Part shown: piece after piece, positions 35,101-45,612 of the stretch
Layout: each line of letters begins with the position of its first letter
How positions within the stretch are numbered: position 1 is the first letter of the stretch
Origin: Lineus longissimus
Taxonomy: Eukaryota; Nemertea; Pilidiophora; Heteronemertea; Lineidae
Assembly: GCF_910592395.1 (NCBI RefSeq)
Contig: NC_088313.1
Location: 9,116,501 to 9,180,500 of the forward strand
Length of the DNA: 64,000 bases
Direction of reading: 5' to 3'
Translations under genes and position numbers: made by a program
The notes under the pieces: model-generated
What the model saw: the letters and a program-made list of their open reading frames with translations, nothing else
What the model was told of the DNA's origin: nothing
The model's database searches: none

Positions 35101-36555
35101 TGATAGTATACACAGTAACAGTTGGATTTTATTCTGCCCTGGAAGAATCATGGACCATGCATACTGCAAGCTGCATACCGACACTGGGCATACACATCTA
35201 ACAAATGCAGGGAAAAATTCAGCACAAAAATGTGGTCAGTGTTCCAACACGGTAAGCGTAAAAACTCTGTGAACCTCACCTGACACAAGCGCGTCCAGCG
35301 AGTGCTCAACCCACATTTCTCACCCAATTTTCACAGGCATTATAGCTAGACAGTAGGCTACTTTTGTGTATGCTGATTTTGTTTCAACTGAAGTCAGGCT
35401 GGGTTGGCAAAACTTCTGATACAGTCAGTTACCAATCAAGATTCAAGAATATACAAGTAGCCTATTGGAGCATCAATCAAGGGCCTCATTAACAATGGCA
35501 GTACAATGTAGGCTAATTTCAATTAATATTAACCCAACAAGATTGTCGTCTTTCAAATAAATGAATTTGTGTACTCACCTCTGAGTTAAGTCGAACCCAA
35601 CGAAGTCTTCATTTGTAGTTTCAAGCTCCTTGTACACACTTCTCACCCTGCGCTGAAAAAAGAAAATATTGACTGTGATGATGGGTTATCCTAAACAGCG
35701 TCCATCAGCGTCCACCAGGTTTATAGTCGTGTTTAAAGTCATGAAAATAAAATTAAATGGTCTTAAACGAAATAAGCAGGTCATTTCATGACATTTGTGT
35801 ATAAGATAAAGGAGCTGTTGTCTAAAATGTACAAGCGTCCACCACCTAGCCGGCGGCCATCTTGGATTCAACTTGGATGAAATGATAGGGCTTCCCAAGA
35901 AGTTCTTCCCAAGTAACAGCAATGTGCTGGTAGTGGTACATTTTAGACAACAATTCCCTTATCATGCACACAAATCTCATGAAAAGTTTAGGACATGATT
36001 AAAATGGCCTGCCAATTTCGTAAATGGTGGTTAAATTTTATTTAGATGACTTTAAACATGACTTTTAACCTGGTGGACGCTGTTTAGGATGACCGGTGAT
36101 GATAGATGATAGCCGTATTGTTTTAGTGTGTGCACCAACGTGAACATCAGTGTCAGATGTGTATTCTAGCCTGCTGAACAGTTAGGCCCCATTATCGAGC
36201 CCGACGTGTCCTGAAAATGGGGGCTTCAGGCCGGTACTTCAAATCAAACATTGGCCCTACACTAGGCCTATAAGGCCTATATATAATACACTACACAGGC
36301 CACACTTACACGGCAACTCCTTGGAATATCTAAATCTTTTGGCCGATTTCTAGGGCTTCGAAATGACAGGCTTTTCCTACTTGTTTTTGGAGGAGGGGTT
36401 CTCTCTTCGAGCTCCTTTCTCATTTCTACATTGACGCTACGCTCCTTGTCGAGTAGATCCATAATCTTCCGATTATCTTCCCTCTGCCGCTGGCTTTCAG
36501 CAATTGATCGCTCCAGCACCAGGATAAGGTCGTTTGGAACTTGATTGTTAGCCAT
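32131..36555 (-). CDS. Five-exon gene, 293-residue basic/coiled-coil protein, intact
   Basis: Exons on the minus strand: 36555-36310, 35652-35579, 33643-33543, 33108-32999 and 32481-32131. Every donor starts GT (GTAAGTG, GTGAGT, GTATAA, GTAATT), every acceptor ends AG after a pyrimidine tract, and all four junction phases agree. The protein begins MANNQVPNDLILVLERSIAE with a charged helix (about residues 10-55). It continues through a Pro/Ser/Arg linker, RRVRSVYKELETTNEDF, DSTHNQAISSRVLRAVKDAC, a Cys/Arg-rich stretch (LEHARRCRRQGRMREKLNKM), LSSEESDVEV, KFLVVKRLPWER and the end SKRPAPAQAPDWAVRHI. I do not recognise it with certainty. The C-terminal pattern (SSEESD, a KRLPWE-like box, RPAP..W) recalls proteins annotated as C14orf93-like in invertebrates, from memory only. 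Intact coding plus clean splicing suggests a functional gene. Confidence 0.8.
34023..34096 (-). tRNA. Degenerate tRNA-like sequence (pseudo-tRNA or SINE head), GCC anticodon position
   Basis: Read on the minus strand it begins GGAGATATGGCCTAGTGGTG (A-box-like) and contains a GGGTTCGATTC B box, with an anticodon-loop-like CTGCCGA between. A T-run follows, as after pol III genes. Acceptor, anticodon and T stems have several mismatches, so it is unlikely to be a working tRNA. It lies in intron 2 of the 293-residue gene, in the same orientation. Confidence 0.5.
34190..34725 (+). repeat. Four-copy tandem repeat, about 141-bp period, each with a C-run
   Basis: AAGTACCTTGCCCAATTGTG (or a close variant) recurs near 34246, 34387, 34530 and 34670. 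Each is followed by CACATTCTGTCTGTATACAT and CTGTCAGTGGCACAGTTCAT. A homopolymer of 7-14 C then precedes GGCGTTCAT. It is intronic to the minus-strand gene. Confidence 0.85.
34727..34909 (+). repeat. 183-bp direct repeat, copy 1
   Basis: Begins CAAGCTGCATACCGACACTG and ends CAGGCATTATAGCTAG. It is identical to 35167-35349 except for one base (CTCGGTG against CTCTGTG). No terminal inverted repeats. Confidence 0.9.
35167..35349 (+). repeat. 183-bp direct repeat, copy 2
   Basis: Second copy of the 34727-34909 unit, with one mismatch. The near identity implies a recent duplication or gene conversion. Both copies lie in intron 2 of the minus-strand gene. Confidence 0.9.
35685..36094. mobile_element. 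Large foldback element, arms about 150 bp
   Basis: The left arm begins GTTATCCTAAACAGCGTCCA and the right arm ends TGGACGCTGTTTAGGATGAC. Similarity continues inward through TTTAAAGTCAT and TTGTCTAAAATGTAC with scattered mismatches and small indels. It sits in intron 1 of the 293-residue gene. Non-coding. Confidence 0.75.
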
Positions 36556-36633
36556 TATGGGCTATCAAAGTTATATCAAATGTAAAAAATACCTTGAAAT
36601 GCGGGAAAAACTACGAAAAACTTTGTTCAAACA
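36556..36633. promoter_or_regulatory. Putative bidirectional promoter between divergent genes
   Basis: Only 78 bp separate the minus-strand ATG (36555) from the candidate first ATG of the kinase-like gene (36634). No TATA box was assigned. The call depends on the first kinase exon being right. Confidence 0.35.
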
Positions 36634-38958
36634 ATGGAGGAAATGACGCCGAAGTCCGAGGCGGGAAGAAGGAGATACCGCGGTCGCGGGAATACCATGG
36701 TCAGCGTTTTTTTAAACTTTTTTTATTGTGTTGTACCGGAATTTCAATGATAATGAAAGTAAGTGTGAAATTTTAGCCAAAAAACGTCCAAAAAATATTT
36801 TGGAAGAAATTTATTTGATATTTTTGCCCATAGTGCATCACGAAGTTGACCTACATTTCGTAACTTCCGGCCCGGCAATTTCACACAGGTTCATCAAGTT
36901 TGTTCCTTTTTATATCGTTTTCGTGTAAAAACGGCATCGTAAAACAGGCTAATCCACCTAAAAGTAAGGTTGGGCGTGTTCATCAATGCTATTACCGAGA
37001 TCATACGTTGGATTTTCATTTTTGGTAAGGAAAAATAACGAAAAAAACACGGAAAAAATCTGATGCACTCACTGACTGCATACATAGTACATACAATGCA
37101 TTATGCAAAGCATGGACTGTGTGCACTGCATGCATGCACTGGCCTGCTGGCCGGATCTGGACATGCTGGACCTGGTCACTGGCACTGCACTGCACAGATT
37201 GACCAGCTGATTTAACTGTAGTACTGTAGCCTGTGTATGTACCCTAGCCCTGGCCTAGGTGTCCTTTGATGAGTCTTTTTGCCGAGCGTGTAATAAGCAG
37301 GCTTGTCACTCACTCCACTGAAGAATGGCAATTGTTCAGTGAGTGTTACTTCACTAAAGTCATGTTACAGCCTTACCAGGCCCATGCCTTGGCCTTGAAA
37401 GAGAGACAAGTAAAAAGTTATATCAATATACAACACACTGCAATTTGTGCCTTGGGGCCGGCTATAGCATAGGCTAATCAGGCCTTTTCGTCAACAGCTC
37501 CCGGAGGGCTTCATCCCATTGTTCCGTAGGCCCGAACAATGGCACTACAAGGCTCGAACAATGGGATGAAGCCCTCTGGGAGACCTTGAGGGAAAGGCCT
37601 ATTGTTTCCACTGCTCTGTAACGTAGACCATGAAAAAAGGGCATTGTTTGCACCACCAGAGATTAAATTGGTTAGAGCATGGTGTAGGAAAATACTTTTT
37701 ACTTGTCTCCCTTTCAGCAAGCAGCTCTGCTTACACTAGAAGACTTGGTTAATGCCTCACAGAAATTCTGCGCCATGCCCAATCATAAAAAGTCCGATGA
37801 AAAAAAGATTCGAGATCGTCGGAAGAAGATGGATAAAAGAAAAGACAAACGGATAGAGAGTTTTAAGAAAAAGAAGATTGAAAAGATAAAAGAGACTGTC
37901 GAACTTGTCAAGCTAAAGAAGCAAGTTGAAGATTCAACAAGAAAAATTAACGGACTGAAAGCCCAACTGTGGTCTCGCAATCCACCTCCTCAGTTGCATG
38001 CTACAACGAATGAGAGGAATAGTCATGGTCCTTGTACTAGAACTTCAACTCCTAATATGTGTAAGAAAGGAGTCAGTGGTTATCATCGAAGTGGATTAGG
38101 GACTGTTAGTGTCAGTCAGCCATGTTTTTTAAAGAAAAGTAATGAAGTGCCAAATCTTCCAACCACAACAAAACTCTCCAAAGATGTAATAGAAACCTTG
38201 TTGGTTGATGGTCAGCAAGTTCTGTTGGGACGTGGCTCATTTGGTTGTGTGTCTCTGGGGAAAATGAAATACTTGTGTACAGTTGTCGCTATCAAAGAGT
38301 TACTTGCGCCAAATGACTCTTTGGATGAGCTAGTCAGAGAGGCTCGTATCATGCAACTGCTCTTGCAGAGCCCTTTTTTCCCGTATGTTTATGGGACTAT
38401 GGATACACGTAGTTCACTTGTGATGGAATTCGTAGGGGAGGAATTTGTGGAAGGAGCGGTCACGCGTTATCGGTCAAGAACCCTGCATGATTTTCTTAGT
38501 GGAACTCTTCAAGAAAATGACAGGCAACATCTACCAAAAATGTGTCTTAATATTGCAGAAGGCATTGAATTCATGCATAAGAAAGGCATACTCCACAATG
38601 ACCTCAAAGAGAACAATGTGCTCCTTGGCGTATGCCATCAAGAGGTGGGATACTTTCCAAAAATATGTGATTTTGGGAAGGCAACATCTGTACAGAATCC
38701 AAAGGTGTACAACATTAAACAAGGAACAAAGAAACATGGGATATATGATAAATATCGCCACTTAGCGCATGAACTGCGGAATTTCCAGGGTCAAGGCAGT
38801 CAAAAGCCAGTGACATGTATTCTTTGGGAAGGATTTTCAAAACAGTTTACAATTCTGGGGGTATTAGTGTACTAGCCAAATTGTATAAAAAGTGCAAGAA
38901 TAAACTACCTGAGTGCAGACCGACAGCCACAAAAGTATGTGAATACCTCAGGGCCTAG
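36634..38958 (+). pseudogene. Protein-kinase-like gene with HND catalytic loop, one frameshift
   Basis: The main exon starts at 37718 after CTCCCTTTCAG. A candidate first exon is 36634-36699 (MEEMTPKSEAGRRRYRGRGN, phase-compatible but with a weak GTCAGC donor). Order: a Lys-rich coiled coil (about 37790-37960), a linker, then the kinase domain: LGRGSFGCVSLG glycine loop, VVAIKEL with the ATP-binding Lys, ELVREARIM with the helix-C Glu, ILHNDLKENNVLL catalytic loop, and ICDFGKA. At about 38810 the frame shifts. The following frame continues as DMYSLGRIFKTVYNSGG, the expected helix-F region, and CRPTATKVCEYL to TAG at 38958. HND replaces the usual HRD. Kinases with HND loops form expanded groups in several invertebrates, as far as I recall. 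It is a pseudogene or a sequencing error. Confidence 0.75.
37394..37717. mobile_element. Foldback element whose right arm holds the kinase splice acceptor
   Basis: The left arm (TTGAAAGAGAGACAAGTAAA, from 37394) is inverted against TTTACTTGTCTCCCTTTCAG (to 37717). Inner arms GAGGGCTTCATCCCATTGTT (37504-37523) and AACAATGGGATGAAGCCCTC (37558-37577) are exact inverted copies. GGCCTTTTC and GAAAGGCC also pair. The pyrimidine tract and AG of the kinase exon are part of the right arm. Confidence 0.65.
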
Positions 38959-40459
38959 GTCTAACAATTTCTAGCATCATATGTGACGTGACATAAGGAA
39001 GACTTTGTAATGATAATCATAACTCTTTGTGTCTGGCTACTATAACTATGTACTATGCTAGAGTAGAAAGAGCAATTTCACTTGGACACTACATGTATAT
39101 ATTCGAAGTATGATTTAACTAAATTGGACATATCTTCGAAGTACGATTACGCTTGTTGGACACTTCTTCAAAATCAGACTTGAAATTGGAAGGATGCATG
39201 ACGGAAAGGATATTCGCTCCAAGTGTAGGCATTCCATGTTTATTGCATTCAGTCAAGAAATGTTCATGATTTGTATTTTTCAGACAGCAATGGATAAATT
39301 AAAACATTGTATAGAATGCAACGAAGAATTTCCTACACGTTCATTTCAACGACACAAGTACAAATGCTACGACTTCGAGAAACGAACCTGGAAAGCACAT
39401 GATGCAAATAGCGTGGAAGGACATCAACAACCTGGCAGTTCAAGAACTTCAGATCTGAGATATAATCATATCGATGACGTCAATTCATCAGACTCCGAAG
39501 TTGATAGTGTCGTGGTAGATGATATTGGTAAGTAAGGTGTTCAGTGAGGCCTTTAGATCACCCCCCCCCCCCCCCCCCGAGAGTATAGATATTGCACTTC
39601 CAGCCATGGGAGTGCGGATGTTTATTTTAATTTTATCTCGTCCTCAAAAAAATAATGGTAGGCCTGACATGCCTGATGATAAACAAACAGCCTGTCTATG
39701 TCATTCAAACGAACTTCCGACCATTTTCACGTAACCCGGACGCAATCCGATGTCACAATACATCGACGTCAAAGATGACGTTGCTGTGACTGTGCAATGT
39801 CATTAGATTGTTTGTGCTGGTCGCCATCATGGCGGGCATCAGTGCTCTGGTGTCCGGTCGAAGCAGTTTCAAAGCAACTTCAAATGTCAACGGTCTATTT
39901 CGACGGTTATTTAGCATCGCACAGATTGAACAGATCAAAACTTACTAAGGTTTCACTTTGTTAGCAACTTAAAACTCATTGTCATAATTTGATTACTTAC
40001 CCCTGCTGGCTGACCACTATTCATCTGGACTAAATAACAACACCCAAGTTCGCACGTACTTCCAATGAGCTTTTCAATGTGACCTACATTTCAAGATCAC
40101 CGTCAGTGATGTCTGGCTGCGATGTCTGCAAGGGCAGGCTATTGAAGCAACTTCTGTTATGTTGCTGAAATTCACTGTATAACTTTGTAAAATGTACTTG
40201 TGCGGTGTGCCCCTCGTGACCCTATAGTTAGTACTTGAGTCTGAGACAGAGCAATGCCAAGCCAGATGTTACCATGTAGAGTCAACCACATGCGTCAAAT
40301 TGTAGTTTCTGTTGCAGTTATGGAAGACCTTGACGAAGCAGCCTATATGAGTGATGCCTCAACTGATGTTCAAGAAGAAGTGGTGATGTCTTCTGCTACT
40401 AATGATGATGATGGGAACAATCCTGGCAAGCCTGATTGGGTGAGTGATACAAAATAGAT

Positions 40460-40599
40460 TACTGTAAAATACGGTAGGTGGGATCGCGGCTAGGGTGGGG
40501 AGCCACTAGTAGTAAACCATACAGATTGATACATCATGAATACTATTACTAGTGGCTCCCTCATCCTAGCTGCGATCCCACCTGCCGTATTGTACAGTA
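40460..40599. mobile_element. Palindromic MITE, arms about 53 bp
   Basis: TACTGTAAAATACGGTAGGT at the left pairs with ACCTGCCGTATTGTACAGTA at the right, and the inner GGAGCCACTAGTAGT and ACTAGTGGCTCCC also pair. It lies in the intron after CACTA exon 2. Confidence 0.8.
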
Positions 40600-41200
40600 C
40601 ACTACAAGGTCAACCCACCTGTAGTCAACTGTGTGTCTCAACCAAGTTTTGATCGATGGTTTGTTCGGTCAGTGACAGTGCAGCACACAGTGTCTTGAAT
40701 CGAACTGTTGCATAATTTGTCATCATAGAATATCCTCGCCTCCTCTCGGTATTGGCTTGGCTTCTCACTCCATTTTCTCCTTACCTTACAATTGAATGTT
40801 TTTTTGCCAGTGTGTGTGGGGCCAAATGACAGTGGGTCATGCATTGAATTGCTTAGTTATTGTGCTGTGCCCGCTTCTCATCATGGCACAACCTGGTTTG
40901 TGAATAAAACATGAATTTAGATCACTGAAAAGTGTATCATATCCTACACTTGCTGTTCCTTTCCTTGTTTCCTTTATTGTTCCGATGGTCAGTGGCTTTC
41001 TTGTACTGTGACAGTGAAGATAGCAAAATTTTGACAAGGTAACGTTGAAGGACCTTAAGTAAAGTCATGCTCCACACAAAGCTCAGCTCAGAATATGGGG
41101 TGTGTACGGGGGGGGGGGTCTAAAAATCTGGGTTTGGGTGAGTACGTACTTTATGGACGGCCCCTTAGTGACAAGTAGCTGTCAGTGTCACCCAATTAAG

Positions 41201-41436
41201 TACCGTAAGGTGGGGTGTAATTGGCCCTGGGGTGAAATTGGCCCATTCTTTAATGCTTGCCTAGAAAGTAGTGTGAATGTTTTGATCTGAATGACATGTT
41301 GGAAGGTCAACTCAAGCAGCTGTTTGAGGACACTGTACAGTTAGTATTATTGCAATCATGAAAATGTGTCTTATTCTGGCAACAAAAGATTGGGCCAATT
41401 TCACCCCCCAGGGCCAATTACACCCCACCTTACGGT
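41201..41436. mobile_element. Foldback MITE, arms about 46 bp
   Basis: The left arm TACCGTAAGGTGGGGTGTAA continues into TTGGCCCTGGGGTGAAATTG. The right arm ends TTACACCCCACCTTACGGTA. The interior of about 140 bp is non-coding. It is intronic to the CACTA gene. Confidence 0.85.
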
Positions 41437-44122
41437 AGTGATCATTGTTGCTGCAGAAGGGACATGACAATCATCCCATCGATCTATACACAGCAAATGG
41501 AACGATGATGCTGAATTCCTGGAGACAATAGTCTGTTAAAAGTGGTAGATACATTGAGACGAATGCAATGTGTAGGTACCGTAGCATACATGAATATGCT
41601 AATGGTAGTTTCCCTTTTTCAGTCTGACATGGAATCAGAATTGGATGAAAATGACCCTGTAGACACTGATGGCGACACTGATGCAGAAGACAACCCTGAT
41701 ATTGAAGCTGTAGATTCTGATGATGAAGAGGACTTTCGAGTAGAGCCTGCTGCAATGAATCCAAGCCTTCGGAATAGGTCAACTTCCCAATTTGTCAATG
41801 CTATCTTATTTTATGTAGTCTATTTCATATTGTATTGGCAAGCTCTTGTTCATGTCAGTGACAATGCTGTGGAGTGGCTGTTAAGATTCCATTTTCAACT
41901 TTTCCAAGTACTTGGTGCTCACGTGGATAACCAAGACCTGTCAGAATTTATCTTATTATTTCCAACTTCAATGTATATGCTTAGAAATTTGGCCCTGGTG
42001 GACAGAGATGACTTCACCCAGTTCGCTGTCTGTCCGAAGTGTACAAAACTATATCCTATTGATAGGTGCACAGAACGTGTTAATGGGATTGAAAAAGGGA
42101 AAACATGTGAAAATATTGTGTTGGGCAGCAGAGGTAGGATGTGTGGTTCTCAACTGGTGAAACAAGTTGTGCTGAAGAGTGGTGTTGTAAAATTCTACCC
42201 ACTCAAGGTTTTCTGTTTTAAAAGTATCATCAACGATTTAGAGACAATCATGTCTAGACAGGGGATTCCCGAGTTGTGTGAAGAATGGCGAGCACACGTG
42301 AATTTTGATTTGCCTGAAGAGCGTTAAGTTTTTCGTGATATATATGATGGTGCTGTATGGAAAGACTTCCAAATTTATGATGGTAAACCATTTCTTGCTT
42401 CCAAGTACAACCTTGCGTTGATGATGAATATTGACTGGTTTCAGCCATTCCAAAATAGATCTGACTGCTCAGTTGGTGTCATTTATTTTGTAATTCTCAA
42501 CCTTCCACGAGATATTCGGTTCAAAATTGAGAATGTACTAGTTGCTGGGATCATTCCTAATCTCACCTACGTTACTTTTTTGAACCTATTGTGCAAGAGT
42601 TGAAATGCTTTGGAGAGGAGTGCCGATCCATACTTCACTTTCAAAATTTGAATTAGTTTACCGTGCTGCACTTCTTTGTGTTGCTTCGGACATTCCAGCT
42701 GCAAGGAAAGCCTGTGGCTTCAAAAGTCACTCAGCTGAGAAAGGTTGCAGCAAGTGCTATAAGGTTTTCCCTGGTGGTTTAGGTGAAAAAAGAAATTATG
42801 GTGGTTTTGAAAGGAATCAGTGGGTTTCACGCACAAAACAAATGCACAACAGGTTTGCTAGATTAGTAAATAATTGTAAAACGCTAACTGAGTTTCAGAA
42901 AAAGTCCAAGCAATGTGGTACATATTACAGTACCCTGATTGAATTAGAATATTTTGATGCAGTGAGGTTCTGTGTCGTAGATGGGATGCACAACCTTTAC
43001 TTGGGTACTGCCAAACGAATGTATAAGATTTGGACTGAAAAGTCAATCTTAAACCTTGACAAATTGAAGACGGTTGTAGAACGTATCCACTCCATGAAGG
43101 TCCCCACTGATATTGGACGTATTCCATCTAATATAAGTTCAAATTATGGAAATTATTCTGCTTCAGAGTGGAAAAATTGGACAACAGCATTCTCTCTTCA
43201 TTCACTGCATGGTCTTTTACCTGAAGACCATTTTCATTGCTGGGAAAAATTTGTGTTGGCCTGTGAAATTCTTTCTGAACCATTTGTGACTAAGGCTAAT
43301 GTTATGAAAGCAGATGCTCTCCTCATTAATTTTTTCAAAAATGTTGAAAGGCTCTATGGTGAAGAGGTCATCACTCCCAACATGCATTTACACTGCCATT
43401 TGAAAGAATGTCTCTTAGATTATGGCCCTCTACCAGCATTCTGGTGTTTTCCATTTGAGCGCTATAATGGCTATCTGGGTAATTTTTCGAATAACCATAA
43501 GAATGTAGAAGTTCAGTTCATGAGGAGGTTAAATGTTTTCTGCCGCACACAGAATGTTGAGTACCCAACTATGTTCTACAAGAACTTTTCTGATTTACTT
43601 CAACCTCCTAAGGCAAAAAAGCTGCCAAGAATTCACATTGGTAATATTCTTAACATCGTGTCTTACTTGAAGTGGCCGAACATAGATTGGTTGAATTACT
43701 CAATCATGAAAATTCCTTGTGCATTCATAATTGCCTGTTTGTCCTCTGAAGATGACAAACCATGGCTGTATAGTGTTTATCAGTCAATGTACCCTTATGA
43801 AACAGTCACTGTTGACAATTTAAGTGAAATTATAAACAAGTACGGTTCCTTGTATATAGCTGGTGAGCGATATGCTTCAAAGATGGAGAACAGGGCCCTG
43901 AGAAGCGCACAGGTCTATGCATCTTATTCATGTGAGGATGGTACAACAGAGTCTCGTCCATGCCGCATCAATTACTTCTTTTCACATGCCATTTGGCTTA
44001 ATGGCGAACAGAAGTACCATAATTTTGCTAATGTCTCATGGTATAAAGCTTCAGATCAAAGGTTCATAATGTCTCGGATTCTTCTTAAGTTTATATGCCA
44101 TCATCATTGCGTTGTCTTACAG

Positions 44123-44702
44123 ATGCTTCTGAACAGGTACGAGGAAGGCATGGACCTCTCCAGAGAACAGGCTGTCACGGAATGGGACTCCCTCCGTACC
44201 AATATGGTGAAGTACCCGGAAAGATATGGGAAGCTGCCAGAAGCTTTAAAAGTTGTGGCGAAATCGGAGGTATACCCCAATTTTGGCAAAATTGGCAATG
44301 GCCGCTCTGGTCATTCCTGCCTCCACTGCTGATGAGTTCAATTAAAAGTCGGGAAGTATATAACTGTAAATCAGACATAGAATATCTTATCAGCTGAGCA
44401 TCATTATATTTATAGGATAAATAATTTCCATTCTTCTAGATTGCGAGCGAGGATTCAGTGAACTTAAACGAATTAAAACAAAGTTGAGGAGCCGCCTCTC
44501 TCATAAAATTCTCAATGCCCTGATGATGGCCGGTATTGAGGGTCCAGAGGTTCGTGATTTTCCTTTCCATGAGGCCTGCGAACTCTGGGCAGGGATAAGG
44601 AATCGGAAGATCCAACTTAACTTTGAGAAGTTGTATGCCGCACCAGTAGAGATACCAGAAGACCACGATGAAGACAGTGATAGCTACTTCGACATTGAGT
44701 AG
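44123..44702 (+). pseudogene. hAT transposase C-terminal exons (dimerisation domain)
   Basis: Exon a starts at 44123 after GTTGTCTTACAG: LSREQAVTEWDSLRTNM and KYPERYGKLPEALKV, the helical region before the hAT dimerisation domain. After a frameshift near 44290 it continues AMAALVIPASTA up to 44331. Exon b starts at 44440 after TTCTTCTAG: DCERGFSELKRIKTKLRSRL and HKILNALMMAGIEGP, the classical hAT C-terminal signature, ending at TAG 44702. The expected donor after GCTG reads ATGAGTTC instead of GTGAGTTC, so splicing is probably lost. The N-terminal catalytic part is absent; this is a fragment fused by position to the CACTA remnant. Confidence 0.8.
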
Positions 44703-44829
44703 AGCGTTCATGAGGGCAACCCACTCCACTGCATTGCCATGGGAGTAAGAGTGACGGACTGGAGTGTTCCAATCTTTCTATCGACTAGGTTTCATATTGT
44801 CAGTCAACATCATTTAAATTTCTTTGATG

Positions 44830-44835
44830 AATAAA
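44830..44835 (+). terminator. Polyadenylation signal after the hAT exons
   Basis: AATAAA within GATGAATAAATAAAAATC, about 130 bp past the hAT stop codon. Confidence 0.5.
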
Positions 44836-44839
44836 TAAA

Positions 44840-45375
44840 AATCTAATCTTGCAACGAAATGGTTTTGTTGTTATTCAGTCTAAAATAAAATGCTGGATTG
44901 AGGATTGAAGGGTTCACGTGTTAATGTGGAATCTCTCTAGTCTTCCAGTCGTCTAGTCTACGTCATCAGGTTCTGTGGTTCACTGGTTTAGAGGATTAAG
45001 GGTAAGAAGTATTATTGAGCCAACGTGTGACAGAATGTTCATTAATTAATTCAGTGACAGTGGTGAAAATTAAATGATTTTTACGGAAACGTGACATGTT
45101 GCAGGTAGTTCTGGTTCTCGGGAGGATGTCCGCACAGAGTTGGTGTACAAAGAGGACCTATGCTGCAAAACGAACGACCGGGTAGCCCGTCCTTAACTTC
45201 GTGCGTCAAGCCAAAGTGGCCTTTGCCAGCCGCTTTTCACTCCATCTGAAAAGATCAATTTAAAAACAGAGGAATAAACTGTTCAGATAATAAAAATACT
45301 TAGTAGATCCCAGACAGAGAACCGAGAGAATAAATCTGGAAATTAAAAGAAGCCGAACATCGTCATTAAAACCAG
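44840..45375. other. No gene recognised
   Basis: No coding domain, RNA or clear repeat was recognised on either strand. Confidence 0.4.
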
Positions 45376-45377
45376 TA

Positions 45378-45612
45378 TTTAAAGCGGGACTATAGGCAGG
45401 AGCTTGGGTGCCGAATTGGCGGTCTTCAGGTGAATTATACATGTATGTACGCGGTGTTGTTCGGGAACTCAGTCAACTTGGTCGTGTTTGATTCAGTGAC
45501 TAATTAATATATTTCTGGTACAAGCCTGAACAGTTTCGATGTTCTGTAGTAGGACAGACCCCTAACTTTATCTTGCCTACCTTGGGTCCTGCCTATAGTC
45601 TCCCTTCACGTT
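45378..45612. mobile_element. MITE, TIR with GACTATAGGCAGG
   Basis: TTAAAGCGGGACTATAGGCA, then GGAGCTTGGG, at the left is inverted against CCTTGGGTCCTGCCTATAGT and CTCCCTTC at the right. Related ends occur near 53076 and 54352, so this is a small family. Target duplication is not clear. Confidence 0.6.

Larger units (their letters stand above)
39290..44085 (+). pseudogene. CACTA/EnSpm (Tnp2-type) transposase, spliced and decayed
   Basis: Exons 39284-39527, 40318-40439 and 41623 onward join in phase. The protein starts at 39290 with MDKLKHCIECNEEF and a C2HC-type finger (CIEC, then HKYKC), followed by acidic linkers. Exon 3 carries FAVCPKCTKLYP, then a TAA at 42325, then in-frame NIDWFQPFQNRSDCSVGVIY and ILNLPRD, typical of Tnp2 enzymes. 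Two frameshifts near 42570-42650 precede the core: VASDIPAARKACGF (first Asp), FCVVDGMHNLYLG (second Asp, His), MHLHCHLKE and FWCFPFERYNGYLG (Glu). The end FSHAIWLNGEQKYHNFANVS and WYK is the family C-terminal domain. Candidate catalytic acids are present, but the stop and shifts inactivate it. Two foldback MITEs lie in its introns. Confidence 0.85.

Noticed and set aside
39519-39734. Frame across a long C-homopolymer
   Set aside because: It begins at the intron donor after CACTA exon 1 and has no coding support.
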